DNA of 64,000 bases, taken from the NCBI GenBank assembly GCA_946803585.1, contig CAMPEQ010000010.1:1-64000 (forward strand). Direction: 5' to 3'. Both the position numbers and the translations under genes were made by a program. Numbering within the stretch: the stretch's first letter is position 1; each line of letters begins with the position of its first letter. The notes beneath the pieces were generated by a model that saw nothing but the letters and a program-made list of their open reading frames with translations, was not told where the DNA came from and made no database searches. The DNA is from an uncultured Actinomycetes bacterium (GTDB taxonomy: Bacteria > Actinomycetota > Actinomycetes > S36-B12 > UBA10799). Positions 38,367-48,278 of the stretch are shown in pieces.

Positions 38367-38966
38367 ATGGTGTCCATCAAAGCCACTGCCGCAGTCGCTA
38401 TCGCAGCCTCGACGATCGCATTGGCCGGCTGCACGTCCAGCGCAACCAGCGAACCAGAGCCCGGCCTTCAGACAGGTACCAGCGGCTATGTCGGATCGAC
38501 GACCACCGTCACCAACAACGGTGTCACCTTCGAGTACCCGAGCGCCTGGCAACAGACCGACACTAGCGGCGGCGCCTCATCGGGTAACGCCTTGTGGAAT
38601 GAGAACTTCGCCGTCAGTGAGGCTGATTTCGCCGCTATCACCGCGTACGAGCTCAATTCCCCCGTTACCGGAGCCAATATCGGTGACGCTCAGGAAGAGT
38701 TCACCAGCACACTGACACAGCTAGCGGCCCAAGCAAATGGGGCAATCACGACACCACTTCAACCTGAGGGCACTGCCGGATTCCCTGGACTCACCGGGCA
38801 GTTGAGCGTCGAGACGCCGGCCGGTGAGGCGGTCGACAGCACCATTTGGGTGTTCTTCGATGGCACCACCGAGTACTTCATCAACTGTCAGTACCAGAGC
38901 GCCGAGAAGACCCAGATGCTCGCCGGATGCGGACTCATTCGAGACACCTTCAAGGTCGTTGAGTAA
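38367..38966 (+). CDS. lipoprotein of unknown function
   Basis: A 199-residue secreted lipoprotein: signal MVSIKATAAVAIAAS...LAGC (Cys near 22), a Ser/Thr/Glu spacer, then a beta-rich domain with VTFEYPSAWQQTD that resembles PsbP-like/DUF domains of actinobacterial lipoproteins. Two cysteines near the C-terminus (INCQ and GCGL) may pair. AAGGAG nine bases upstream fixes ATG 38367. Divergent from the CapA gene. Confidence 0.75.
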   Translation: MVSIKATAAVAIAASTIALAGCTSSATSEPEPGLQTGTSGYVGSTTTVTNNGVTFEYPSAWQQTDTSGGASSGNALWNENFAVSEADFAAITAYELNSPVTGANIGDAQEEFTSTLTQLAAQANGAITTPLQPEGTAGFPGLTGQLSVETPAGEAVDSTIWVFFDGTTEYFINCQYQSAEKTQMLAGCGLIRDTFKVVE

Positions 38967-39060
38967 GCCACGCCCAAGAATCGGGTCACCTGATCCTGCG
39001 GTTTGACGAAACTAGTTGTAGTGTCAAGCTAGTTAGACATTCAACCTGAGGATGTGTCAG

Positions 39061-39888
39061 ATGCCGATTGCCGTTCCCATCGTGGCCGGTACCGCCATTA
39101 AGGGCGTCGCCGCCACTGTCATGATGCGCGGAGTTATGGAACGGCACCCCAACGCATTCTTGGTGACGCTCTCTAGTTTTGGCTTAACCGTTCCGCTCCA
39201 CCGCGCGCAGGCCCAGATCGCTCGTGACGTCCAGCGTGGACTCGCTGAACAAGGCCGCGATCCCGACAGCCCGTTGGTGATGGTTGGCCATTCACAAGGC
39301 GCCTTGGCCTCCCTTCGGTATGCGCTGGAACACCAAGACCAGGTACTGCACGTCTTTTCCGTTGGTTGCCCGTGGCAAGGCTCGGTAAGTGCTGGGTTCT
39401 GGTCTAACCGCATCAAGCGCCTTAGTGGAAAGCACCTCGCGCCGGCATTGCGCGATATGGCGCCAGACTCTGATTTCCTCACCAAACTCCATGGTGATCT
39501 CCCAGCGATCGCCGATCGCGTCACGAACATCTACAGCACACACGAGCTCTTCATTCGCCCCTACGTCGGCGCACATATAGATGTTCCCGGGGTATCGAAT
39601 GTGCTGATCGCTAACGAGATGGAATATGCCCGTCACCTGCGGACATTCCAAGATCTACCGATCGATGAACTCATCGAGGTCACTGGTCGGGTGACCCACG
39701 CTGGAGAGATGAATACGCCCGAGGTCAGATCGCTGATCTGGCGCAAGGTGTCGGAGCTCTCGGCGAACATCCGACTCGGTCGCACGATGCCGAGCCCTGC
39801 GACCAAGGTCGCACCTCCGCGCCAACGAACGGCGACCGACGGGCGACCCCAGGCCGGAATTGCCCGCGTGACCAAGTCACCTGCGTAA
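39061..39888 (+). CDS. PGAP1/lipase-like alpha/beta hydrolase
   Basis: A protein of 275 residues with the nucleophile elbow MVGHSQGALAS (Ser near 81) followed by VFSVGCPWQGS, the pattern of triacylglycerol-lipase-like and PGAP1-like hydrolases. The His may be in EYARHLRTF. No clear signal peptide; the N-terminus (IAVPIVAGTAIKG) is mildly hydrophobic. C-terminal 40 residues are basic and disordered. ATG 39061 is preferred (GAGG 11 bases upstream) over GTG 39052. Confidence 0.75.
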   Translation: MPIAVPIVAGTAIKGVAATVMMRGVMERHPNAFLVTLSSFGLTVPLHRAQAQIARDVQRGLAEQGRDPDSPLVMVGHSQGALASLRYALEHQDQVLHVFSVGCPWQGSVSAGFWSNRIKRLSGKHLAPALRDMAPDSDFLTKLHGDLPAIADRVTNIYSTHELFIRPYVGAHIDVPGVSNVLIANEMEYARHLRTFQDLPIDELIEVTGRVTHAGEMNTPEVRSLIWRKVSELSANIRLGRTMPSPATKVAPPRQRTATDGRPQAGIARVTKSPA

Positions 39889-39913
39889 CCGTGTCCGGTC
39901 TCTGCTCAATCCA

Positions 39914-40759
39914 GTGCGGTGCTTCGTGACGAGCGCTGCCTCACCCACTCGAAATATCCGCCGCCACGACCTCGTCGCGACAGTGATGGGTTTTGGACCA
40001 CCCCTGCTACTGATCCACGGGCTCGGGAGTGACCGCAGCGTATGGCGCCCGATACTTCCATCCTTATCTGAGCACTTCACGACTGTCACCGTCGATCTTC
40101 CCGGGCACGGCGAGTCTGGTTGGCTCGAGCCCACTCCCCCGACCTTCACCCCAGCCGAGCACGCCCAAGCCCTCAAACCGTTGATCGATGAGTTCGGCGG
40201 CTCCATGCACGTGGCAGGCAATTCGATGGGTGGCTGGGTCAGCCTGGAGGTCGCCGCGAATGGTTGGGCGCGCTCGGTGACCGCGCTCTGCCCGGCAGGT
40301 TTGGAGTTCGATCCCTGGGTCTCCCGCAATGATCTGCTGGTCAATAACTACCGGGTCTCCAACTTTCTCGGCCCCACAGTGGCACCGGCCACTGAACTCG
40401 TCGCCAGAGTACCCGGCCTGCGCGACCTCATCATGGGATACGCCACTGTCGACTTCGATTCCCTTGACCTCAGTTTGCTCGGTGCGTCCGCTGATGCGAT
40501 GCGCCAGGCACGCGGTTTCTATGCTTGCCACGACGGAATGCTGGACCTGCTGTTCACTCGTGCTGATGACGTTCCAGACGACACCGCAGTGGCAGTCGTA
40601 TGGGGCACCCAGGATCTACTCATCGTGCCCGAACGTCAGCGCCGCGTCGCGGCGCCTCGGCATGCCAAATGGATCGTCCTAGACCGGTGCGCTCACGTGC
40701 CGATGTGGGACCAGCCCGAGCGAACGCTTGAGATCATCCGCCAAACCGCTGGAGTCTGA
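39914..40759 (+). CDS. alpha/beta hydrolase
   Basis: A 281-residue hydrolase with a complete family pattern: LLLIHGLGSDRSVW (oxyanion), AGNSMGGWVS (nucleophile Ser near 103), WGTQDLLIVP (Asp) and DRCAHVPMWDQPE (His). Substrate unknown. It starts 25 bases after the preceding hydrolase gene with GTG at 39914; GTG 39926 is an alternative. The two neighbouring hydrolases are not obviously related in sequence. Confidence 0.87.
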   Translation: MRCFVTSAASPTRNIRRHDLVATVMGFGPPLLLIHGLGSDRSVWRPILPSLSEHFTTVTVDLPGHGESGWLEPTPPTFTPAEHAQALKPLIDEFGGSMHVAGNSMGGWVSLEVAANGWARSVTALCPAGLEFDPWVSRNDLLVNNYRVSNFLGPTVAPATELVARVPGLRDLIMGYATVDFDSLDLSLLGASADAMRQARGFYACHDGMLDLLFTRADDVPDDTAVAVVWGTQDLLIVPERQRRVAAPRHAKWIVLDRCAHVPMWDQPERTLEIIRQTAGV

Positions 40760-40857
40760 GCCCCCGCCCGCGCGCACTACCGGGAATCGTTATCCGCGCA
40801 GTATTGTTGCTAGACAACGAGTGAGTCAACGGAATCACGCGGAGGGAGGCACAAGAG

Positions 40858-41442
40858 ATGGCGAGCAGGGATCTTTGGGATCAGGTCGATGGCGACCTCT
40901 ACCAGGTGCTTGGCGTCACCTCCTCAGCTGACTCGGTCGCCCTGCAGTCAGCGTGGCGGCAGGCTGCCAAACGCTCCCATCCAGACCTTGGCGGCGATAT
41001 CGAGGAGTTCCAATCGATAGAGATCGCCTACCAAGTGCTGTCCAACCCACTTGAGCGTCGGCGCTACGACCTTCACCGCCAACACACGCAAGCATTCGCC
41101 ACCCGGCAGCGCCAGTCTCGCGGTTCGTCCCAGTTCACGACGTACGCATCCGCAACTGCTCCGACAGATCCGGCGTACGACACCGGGCCGTACGAATGGG
41201 CCTCGCCCACCTTCGCCTACTCCGCTCCGCCGAACCGACGTCCCCAGGCTGGCCCAGGCTCTGACCCCCAACGGCAACCGCGCAATCCGTGGCTGGTGTT
41301 CGTCGCTGTGATGGTGGTCATGGCTCTCTTCATTGCGGCGACGATGTTGGCGCTCGGTTCATTCATGGTGGTGTTTGGGGCCCTTATCCTGATCGTGGCG
41401 CGCTTCCTGCGACCCAAGACACCACCAGCACAGCGTCGTTAG
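40858..41442 (+). CDS. membrane-anchored DnaJ-domain protein
   Basis: A 194-residue protein with an N-terminal J domain (about 10-75) including the HPD motif (RSHPDLGG), which stimulates Hsp70 ATPase. A Ser/Pro/Arg-rich linker follows, then two C-terminal transmembrane helices (about 143-185). No zinc-finger or substrate domain, so it would recruit DnaK to the membrane. GGAGGGAGG is about ten bases before ATG 40858. Confidence 0.87.
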   Translation: MASRDLWDQVDGDLYQVLGVTSSADSVALQSAWRQAAKRSHPDLGGDIEEFQSIEIAYQVLSNPLERRRYDLHRQHTQAFATRQRQSRGSSQFTTYASATAPTDPAYDTGPYEWASPTFAYSAPPNRRPQAGPGSDPQRQPRNPWLVFVAVMVVMALFIAATMLALGSFMVVFGALILIVARFLRPKTPPAQRR

Positions 41443-41469
41443 CTGGCAGACTCACTCACCACGCGCCGC

Positions 41470-42621
41470 CTACTTCTTGTCTTGGATGAGCGCGGCCTGT
41501 GACGGTGGTAGGAAGAGCTTCCCGCGGAATCCGTTCGCGACAGTCTTGGCGAACACCAGTGCCCACGCAGCGACTAGCCCGGTGAAGAGCACAACGGCAA
41601 CAACCTCGAAGAACACGGCACCCGAACGATTAGCCAGGGCGCTGGTACCAGCCACGACCGTTCCGACCGGGAAGGTGAACGACCACCACGTCAGCGCGAA
41701 TGGGAGCTTCTTACGCACCTCCCGAATCGTGATCATTCCCGCCATCACCAGCCAGAACATGGCAAAGCCCCACACCGGAACGCCATAAAGCAACCCGAAT
41801 GCCTCCATCACCTCATCCAACTGACCAGGAATGTCGCGAAGCACCGCGGCACTGAGATTGTTCGCCGCAGCCGTCGATTGACCTAAAGGCCCAAGCACGA
41901 TCCACAGCGTCGGCACCAGGACAGCCGCGGGCATTGCGTGAAACAGCAGCCGTGACCAAATCAGCGTGATGATGATGATGCTGATTACCAGCGAGATTCC
42001 AAATAGCGCGTAGCAAATGATCACCATTGATAGCTGCGGTTGACCATGTGGCAATGAGTCAATGAGAAACGCACCGGCATTCGCGCTGACCATGGGCGGA
42101 ACGATAGGCATCAACCACCCCCCGAAGGCAGCATCGGGTTTGGCAAGTCCTCGAGTGAACATGACGAACGGGACAACGATCGCACTCAAGAGGCCAAGGA
42201 TCGTTCCCAGAACCCAGCAGAACCAACTCACTATCAGCGCCGCGTCGTAGCCGATGACGTCTTGACCCACGAGCAGTGTCGAGAGTCCAGTCGTCAGGAT
42301 CGCCATCGGCGGTGCGCCGTAGAACTGCGACAGAATCGGATCATCGATCCAGCGGCGCGCGTTGTCGGGAAACCTCACCCAATGCACGAGCCAGGCTGCG
42401 CTGATCCCCACAAGGAGGACGACGGTGATAGCCCAAAACACCAGCGCGAATACCCGTAGTCCTGGGAGTTCGACCGGAAGTGTTGCCGCCGTGACAGAGA
42501 TGATGCCGGTGCCCATGACCGACGCGTACCAGTTGGGTCCTAGGTGGGCGTAGACGTGGCGCTTGCGTTCAAGGTCTCGCAAGAAGCGTTTCCGGGCCGC
42601 AGCTTGAGGTGCATCTGTCAT
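41470..42621 (-). CDS. TDT-family (TehA/Ssu1/SLAC1-like) transporter
   Basis: A 383-residue protein with about ten hydrophobic helices. It begins with a basic N-terminus, then NWYASVMGTGIISVTAATLP, the first helix of the tellurite-resistance/dicarboxylate transporter family; the conserved Phe-rich FALTWWSFTFPVGT region is near the C-terminus. Members export sulfite, malate or other anions; with sulfur genes elsewhere in the window sulfite is possible but unproven. Its start is seven bases after the kup stop, same strand. Confidence 0.87.
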   Translation of the reverse strand: MTDAPQAAARKRFLRDLERKRHVYAHLGPNWYASVMGTGIISVTAATLPVELPGLRVFALVFWAITVVLLVGISAAWLVHWVRFPDNARRWIDDPILSQFYGAPPMAILTTGLSTLLVGQDVIGYDAALIVSWFCWVLGTILGLLSAIVVPFVMFTRGLAKPDAAFGGWLMPIVPPMVSANAGAFLIDSLPHGQPQLSMVIICYALFGISLVISIIIITLIWSRLLFHAMPAAVLVPTLWIVLGPLGQSTAAANNLSAAVLRDIPGQLDEVMEAFGLLYGVPVWGFAMFWLVMAGMITIREVRKKLPFALTWWSFTFPVGTVVAGTSALANRSGAVFFEVVAVVLFTGLVAAWALVFAKTVANGFRGKLFLPPSQAALIQDKK

Positions 42622-42628
42622 TGGCTAC

Positions 42629-44545
42629 TCATTTCCGCAATTTGACGACAGTCCATACCCCAAGGACACGGTCTGTCGGCAGGTGCATATAGATCATCGG
42701 ATTGGAAGCGACGCGTTGCATGACCGCGAATAGGCGTTGGCGCCGGATCCACATTGGTGCGTCCTTTGATGTTTCGATAGAAATCTGATGAACGACGTAC
42801 GAACACGTCTGCGGGTCAATCGGAACACCCTGTCGTACCGCATCGTCAATGACAATGCCAGCGTTGGTTCGCTCCATGAAGCCGAACTTCGCTGTCACTT
42901 GTGAGAAGCCGGGAACGTCGTTGGTCACTGTGACTCGATCGTGATCGGCAACTGTCGGCACATCCAGCACTTGGAAGCGCAAAAGAACTACCTGCTCCGA
43001 GACCGCGTCGAGGAGGTTGGCGTGCTGGGTGAGAGCGAACGGTGCTTTGCCTTCTTCCACCGATAGGTAGACCATCGAGCCAGGTGTCCGCTTAACCCCA
43101 GCGTCCTTGATCTGCCGGGCAAATGTCCGCAAATCCGGCCCGAGTTCTCGCAGTGAGTTGAACATCAGCTTGCGTCCGCGATGCCAGGTCATGAGGACAC
43201 TAAAAATGATGACCGCGGAGGCCAGCGGAAACCACCCGCCGTGGAAGAACTTCGTCAAGTTCGCCGCAAAGAACGCCATATCGATTGTGAAGAAGAGGGC
43301 GAAGACTGGCCATACGAACAGCGGCCGGATCTTCCACTTGTGCAGAGCAACATAGGTGATCAAGCACGTCGTGATGACGAACGTCCCGGTCACGGCAATG
43401 CCGTAAGCGGACGACAGATTCGAGGAATTCTGGAAGCCCACCACTAGCAGCACGACCGCGGCCATCAGCATCCAGTTCACGGCTGGAACGTAAACCTGAC
43501 CCTGCTCTGAACTCGAGGTGTGCTTGACCAGTAGGCGCGGGAGGTAATCGAGCTGAATCGCCTGCTTGGTCATCGAGAAGGCTCCGGAGATCACCGCTTG
43601 TGAGGCGATCACGGTCGCCAGCGTCGCCAGCACCACCATCGGTAGTTGCAGGTTCTGCGGCACAAGGAGATAGAACGGGTTAGCCACTGCCGTGGGGTCA
43701 CGCAGCACTAGGCCAGCTTGTCCGAAGTAGTTCAAGTACAGCGCGGGGACAGCGATCGCGAACCAGGAGAACCGGATCGGACCGCGACCGAACTGGCCCA
43801 TATCTGCATACAGCGCCTCGGCTCCGGTGACACACAAGACGACCGATCCCAACGCCAAGAAAGCCAACATTGGCTCACCTGCAAAGAACTCATACGCGTG
43901 GTAGGGGTTAACCGCACGAATAACGTCGGGCGACTTGATCACGCTGAGGAAGCCGAACACTGCGATACAGCAGAACCAGACGAACATCACCGGACCGAAT
44001 GCTGCGCCCATCTTTCCAGTGCCGTGCCGCTGGACCATGAACAGGGCGATCAGGATGACCACGGCGATCGGCACGACCCAGGCCGATAGCCCAGGCTCGA
44101 CAAGCTCCAACCCCTCGACCGCCGACAGGACCGACACAGCAGGGGTGATCATGCCATCGCCGTAGAACAGCGCGGCACCAAGGATCCCGAGCCCCATTAT
44201 GATGATCTTGGGTCGGCGGGCCATCCGCGAGACAGCCCCGGCAGCAAGAGACGCGAGCGCCATAATGCCGCCCTCGCCCTTATTGTCAGCTCGCATCACA
44301 ATGAGGACGTACTTAATAGAGACGATGAGAGTAAGGGTCCAAAAGACCATGGAGGCGGCGCCCATGACGCGCGATTCGAGGGCCGGAATCGAATGTGCAC
44401 CGTCGAAGATCTCTTGGAAGGCGTAGAGGGGGCTCGTTCCGATGTCGCCGAACACAACCCCCAGCGCACCAACGCCAAGCACGATCTTGCGCTTGGATCC
44501 GCTCGCCTTAGCTGGCGCTACGGCAGGCGTCGTCGGGGGGCTCAC
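42629..44545 (-). CDS. kup: KUP-family potassium uptake protein
   Basis: A potassium:proton symporter of about 638 residues with twelve hydrophobic helices and a soluble C-terminal domain. Marks are LGVVFGDIGTSPLYAFQEIF at the first helix, GEGGIMAL, FYGDGMITPAVSVLSAVEGLEL and the C-terminal PMWIRRQRLFAVMQR. The start is not certain: GTG 44545 (VSPPTTPA) gives the family length; an upstream stretch of 43 codons is Ser/Thr/Arg-rich and unlike Kup. No clear ribosome binding site precedes the GTG. Confidence 0.94.
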   Translation of the reverse strand: MSPPTTPAVAPAKASGSKRKIVLGVGALGVVFGDIGTSPLYAFQEIFDGAHSIPALESRVMGAASMVFWTLTLIVSIKYVLIVMRADNKGEGGIMALASLAAGAVSRMARRPKIIIMGLGILGAALFYGDGMITPAVSVLSAVEGLELVEPGLSAWVVPIAVVILIALFMVQRHGTGKMGAAFGPVMFVWFCCIAVFGFLSVIKSPDVIRAVNPYHAYEFFAGEPMLAFLALGSVVLCVTGAEALYADMGQFGRGPIRFSWFAIAVPALYLNYFGQAGLVLRDPTAVANPFYLLVPQNLQLPMVVLATLATVIASQAVISGAFSMTKQAIQLDYLPRLLVKHTSSSEQGQVYVPAVNWMLMAAVVLLVVGFQNSSNLSSAYGIAVTGTFVITTCLITYVALHKWKIRPLFVWPVFALFFTIDMAFFAANLTKFFHGGWFPLASAVIIFSVLMTWHRGRKLMFNSLRELGPDLRTFARQIKDAGVKRTPGSMVYLSVEEGKAPFALTQHANLLDAVSEQVVLLRFQVLDVPTVADHDRVTVTNDVPGFSQVTAKFGFMERTNAGIVIDDAVRQGVPIDPQTCSYVVHQISIETSKDAPMWIRRQRLFAVMQRVASNPMIYMHLPTDRVLGVWTVVKLRK

Positions 44546-44606
44546 AGTCGCTGAACATACCGCTGATCTGGCTGCGATAACCGATCGGAAATATCGCCGC
44601 CTAGTA

Positions 44607-44960
44607 CTAGCCGTAGCCGAGGTCGTGGAGTCGATCCTCTTCGATACCGAAGTAGTGACCGACCTCATGCGCAACGGTGATTCTGACCTGACGAATCACT
44701 TGCTCGTAGGAGTGGCAAATCGACAGAATCGGGCGCCGGTAGATAGTGATCGAATCGGGCAGGAAGCCGCTGTAGGTCGCGGATCCGCGCTCGGTTAGCG
44801 GGATTCCGCGGTAGAGACCCAGCAGAGTTGGCGAGTCTGGCGGGGAATCGTCTTCGATTAGCACGACAACGTTGGCGATCATCTTGGCCAACTCATCGGG
44901 AATCATGTCCAGGGCGTAGCCCACGAGCTCCTCAAAGTGATCTGGATCGACCTCGATCAT
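44607..44960 (-). CDS. zincin-like metallopeptidase (PF06262)
   Basis: A 117-residue protein with the full motif HEVGHYFGIEEDRL (HExxHxxGxxE) near the C-terminus and the family N-terminus DPDHFEELVGYALDMIPDEL. These small cytoplasmic zincins are widespread in actinobacteria; substrates unknown. The stop of the VanZ-like gene overlaps the start ATG (ATGA), which decides ATG 44960. Confidence 0.92.
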   Translation of the reverse strand: MIEVDPDHFEELVGYALDMIPDELAKMIANVVVLIEDDSPPDSPTLLGLYRGIPLTERGSATYSGFLPDSITIYRRPILSICHSYEQVIRQVRITVAHEVGHYFGIEEDRLHDLGYG

Positions 44961-45517
44961 CGACTCACCGCCTCCCCGATCCTTGCTCCCAGCACCCAAA
45001 TCAGCCTGATCACCAAACCAACGGCAACTCCGATGAACAATCCAAGCTCGTTTGTTGCAATATCGTAGAACGAGCAGGTTCGCCCCAGCCGAGCCAGCGC
45101 ATACTGGGTGAACTCAACTGCGAACGGCGTCACAATGGCGATGAACAAAGTTGCCAAGACTGCGATCAGCGGTCGCAGCCAGGTGAGCAGCACTCCGACC
45201 GGGAACAGCAACAGCATGTTCATGCTGATATCGGTCGGCTCAACGAGTTCGGATCGGGTCGGTCGAGTCAGCGCGTAACTACATGTCTCAGCGACCCCGT
45301 ATATCCGGATCTGCGGGGTGAGAGTGAAGACCAAGACCGCACCATAGGCAGCAAGTAGAAGTCCAACAATGGCAACATTCGAGCGAAGCAACCGCCCGAT
45401 TGGAACCGCCAGCAACACCGAAGCGATGATGACGACCAATAACCCCCCACGAGCCCACGGAGTGATCTCGTACGCACGCTGAAACCAGGTTGCCGCCTGA
45501 TCAAAGTACTCGCTCAT
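44957..45517 (-). CDS. VanZ-family membrane protein
   Basis: A 186-residue membrane protein with four or five helices. VanZ-like marks are ISMNMLLLFPVGVLL, FAVEFTQYALARLGRTCSFYDIATNELGL and the following Gly-rich helix. VanZ relatives give low-level teicoplanin resistance in some bacteria, but most members have no assigned role. Translationally coupled to the zincin gene downstream. Confidence 0.85.
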   Translation of the reverse strand: MSEYFDQAATWFQRAYEITPWARGGLLVVIIASVLLAVPIGRLLRSNVAIVGLLLAAYGAVLVFTLTPQIRIYGVAETCSYALTRPTRSELVEPTDISMNMLLLFPVGVLLTWLRPLIAVLATLFIAIVTPFAVEFTQYALARLGRTCSFYDIATNELGLFIGVAVGLVIRLIWVLGARIGEAVSR

Positions 45518-45548
45518 GCTCTATGGGTTCGGATACAACAAGTGCGGG

Positions 45549-46073
45549 TTACGTCGACTTCGCGCGCTGTTTGGTGCTGTAGCTCGCCAGTTGGCGCTGC
45601 GTCAGCTGCTGCAACGCCGCCTGTGGGAGAACTGGGACCCGAGCGACTAGCCCGCCAGCCATCCCGAAGGCCTGACCCGACCAGCGAACCAAATCAAAGC
45701 TATCGGTGTGGCGAATGATCAAGCCCTCAGCGAAGTCGAACTCCGCATCAATCACATTGTGCACTTTCCGGCCAGTGCTGAATGTGTAGTCCGCCTCCCA
45801 GTGAGCCTGACCCCTACCGTCGGCGGCAGTGATATCAGACGCGGCGACAGTCAGATCTTTGGAGGAACGGCACAGCATTCGCCACATGTTCCTGGCATCG
45901 TCGCCGCGCAACTGACCGAATGCAGGATCGGTAAAGACGACATCTCGGTGGTAACACGCAACCATCGCCTCCGCATCACCGAGCGCGAACGCCTCGTAGA
46001 ACGTCGCGATCAACGCCGCGTGGTCCTCGTTGAGCTCAGCTTGTCTACCCGCAGAGTGTGATTCCGTAGCCAT
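45549..46073 (-). CDS. SnoaL/NTF2-like protein
   Basis: A 174-residue soluble protein whose residues about 18-140 match the SnoaL-like cone fold: LIATFYEAFALGDAEAMVACYHRDVVFTDPAFG and DFAEGLIIRHTDSFDLVRW. Family members are isomerases, hydratases or non-catalytic binding proteins; no specific role can be given. Lies downstream of the CstR-like gene on the same strand, separated by the 49-bp repeats. Confidence 0.85.
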   Translation of the reverse strand: MATESHSAGRQAELNEDHAALIATFYEAFALGDAEAMVACYHRDVVFTDPAFGQLRGDDARNMWRMLCRSSKDLTVAASDITAADGRGQAHWEADYTFSTGRKVHNVIDAEFDFAEGLIIRHTDSFDLVRWSGQAFGMAGGLVARVPVLPQAALQQLTQRQLASYSTKQRAKST

Positions 46074-46095
46074 GGACTGACCTTAGCCTAGATGC

Positions 46096-46504
<409 letters not shown>

Positions 46505-46526
46505 TCAGCGACCACGGTACCATCAG

Positions 46527-46542
46527 ATACCCCTAGGGGTAT
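46527..46542. promoter_or_regulatory. palindromic operator of CsoR/CstR type
   Basis: ATACCCCTAGGGGTAT, a perfect 16-base palindrome, lies between the divergent repressor and persulfide reductase genes. CsoR-family operators carry this kind of TACCCC/GGGGTA inverted repeat. The overlapping TATACA (46540-46545) could be the -10 element of the reductase gene, placing the operator on its promoter. Confidence 0.8.
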
Positions 46543-46554
46543 ACAGTTGTGGCT

Positions 46555-48210
46555 ATGCCTTCAGAAGAAAACCCAGTTCGCAGAGTAGTTGTCGTCGGTG
46601 GAGTCGCAGGCGGAGCATCGGCAGCAGCCAGGCTACGCCGCCTTGACGACAGCGTAGAGATTGTCGTCCTCGAGCGCTCGGGGTACGTCTCGTTCGCAAA
46701 CTGTGGTCTGCCGTACCACCTATCGGCCACGATCCCCGACCGAGACGATCTGCTGCTCCAGTCACCCGAGAGCCTGCGCACTCGCTTCGCTTTGGACGTG
46801 CGGGTACTCAACGAGGTCACCGGAATCGACCGCAACGCTCAGGTCCTGACAATCCGACGGCTCACTGACGGCACCACCTACGAGCTGCACTACGACGCTC
46901 TGATCCTCTCCCCCGGCGCGGCGCCCATCGTTCCGGATATTCCCGGAGCTGAGCGAGGGTTCGTCCTTCGAGACGTTGAGGACCTTGACCGACTTGTCCA
47001 GCAGGTCCAAGGTGCCAAGAATGCTGTGATCGTTGGTGGCGGCTTCATCGGTCTCGAGGCGGCGGAGAATCTGAGCCCTCGCCTTAAGGTCCGCGTCGTG
47101 GAGCTCGGAGACCAACTCCTGGCACCCCTGGACCCAGAGATGGCTAGCCCACTTGCACGAGAGCTCACCAAGCACGGGATTGAGGTCGATCTGAACTGCT
47201 CGGTTGTCGAGGTCGGCGACGGATTTGCCGTCCTAAGCGATGGGCGTCGAGTTCCGGCGGATCTCGTCCTCTTCGCGATTGGCGTTCGCCCCGATACAGG
47301 TTTAGCGAATAGCTTCGGTATCGACACCGGCGATCTCGGTGGAATCGCCGTCGATGACGAGATGCGAACCAGCGACCCCCACATCTGGGCGGTCGGCGAC
47401 GCAACCGAGAAGATCGATATCGTCGACGGTCAGGCAACGCTGACCCCGTTGGCCAATATTGCGAATCGTCAGGGACGTCGCGCTGCTGACGCGATTCTGG
47501 GCCACTCAACCAAAGTGCTACCCAGCCAGGGGACGGCAATCGTCAAAGTCTTCAACCTGGTCGTGGCAACAACGGGGTGGAATGAGAAGCGTCTACGCCG
47601 ATCCGGGCGCAACTACCTGGCGATTCATACTCATCCCACGAGCAACGCGACCTACTACCCGGGTGCCGAGCAGCTCACCATCAAACTACTGATGGACCCG
47701 ACCGATGGCGTGATCCTCGGCGCACAGGCAGTAGGCGGGGCTGGCGTGGATAAGCGGATTGACGTACTCGCCACAGCGATGCGTGCCGGTATTACCGCAC
47801 CGGACCTACTCGACCTCGAACTCGCCTACGCTCCCCCGTTCGGTTCTGCGAAGGACCCAATCAACGTCTTGGGCTACATCGCCGAGAACCGGATGGCTGG
47901 TCATGCGAGTGCGGACTGGTCGGAAGTCGATGAACTGGTCGAGCAGGGTTGGTTGGTCCTGGACGTACGCACGATCGAGGAGTTTGCTGCTGGGGCGATT
48001 CCGAACTCACTCAATATTCCGCTCGATGAGTTGCGAGCGCGTCTCACCGAACTACCGAGTAAGCAGCTAATCGTGAACTGCGCCGCCGGGCAGCGAGCGC
48101 ACGTCGCCTCCGCGATGCTCAGCTCGAACGGGTACGACGCACGCACCCTCGATGGCGGCTGGAATACCTGGCTAGCTGGCGCGCGGGCGACCAACTCCTC
48201 AGCTGGCTAA
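46555..48210 (+). CDS. NADH-dependent persulfide/CoA-disulfide reductase fused to rhodanese
   Basis: A 551-residue fusion. Residues about 1-445 are a FAD/NAD(P)H disulfide oxidoreductase: VVVVGGVAGGASAAARLRRLD (FAD), single redox Cys in SYVSFANCGLPYHLS-type context near residue 45, NAD-binding AVIVGGGFIGLEAAENL and VGDATE. Residues about 455-551 are a rhodanese domain with the active Cys in VNCAAGQRAH. This is the CoADR-Rhd architecture, which reduces polysulfides or CoA persulfide. GTG 46549 and ATG 46555 are both possible starts; no ribosome binding site is visible, so the transcript may be nearly leaderless. Confidence 0.9.
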   Translation: MPSEENPVRRVVVVGGVAGGASAAARLRRLDDSVEIVVLERSGYVSFANCGLPYHLSATIPDRDDLLLQSPESLRTRFALDVRVLNEVTGIDRNAQVLTIRRLTDGTTYELHYDALILSPGAAPIVPDIPGAERGFVLRDVEDLDRLVQQVQGAKNAVIVGGGFIGLEAAENLSPRLKVRVVELGDQLLAPLDPEMASPLARELTKHGIEVDLNCSVVEVGDGFAVLSDGRRVPADLVLFAIGVRPDTGLANSFGIDTGDLGGIAVDDEMRTSDPHIWAVGDATEKIDIVDGQATLTPLANIANRQGRRAADAILGHSTKVLPSQGTAIVKVFNLVVATTGWNEKRLRRSGRNYLAIHTHPTSNATYYPGAEQLTIKLLMDPTDGVILGAQAVGGAGVDKRIDVLATAMRAGITAPDLLDLELAYAPPFGSAKDPINVLGYIAENRMAGHASADWSEVDELVEQGWLVLDVRTIEEFAAGAIPNSLNIPLDELRARLTELPSKQLIVNCAAGQRAHVASAMLSSNGYDARTLDGGWNTWLAGARATNSSAG

Positions 48211-48278
48211 CCGGCAAGATCTCCTACGCCGTCACTGACGCTACGTTCGATCAATGCATAGCCGATCGAATCCGTCGG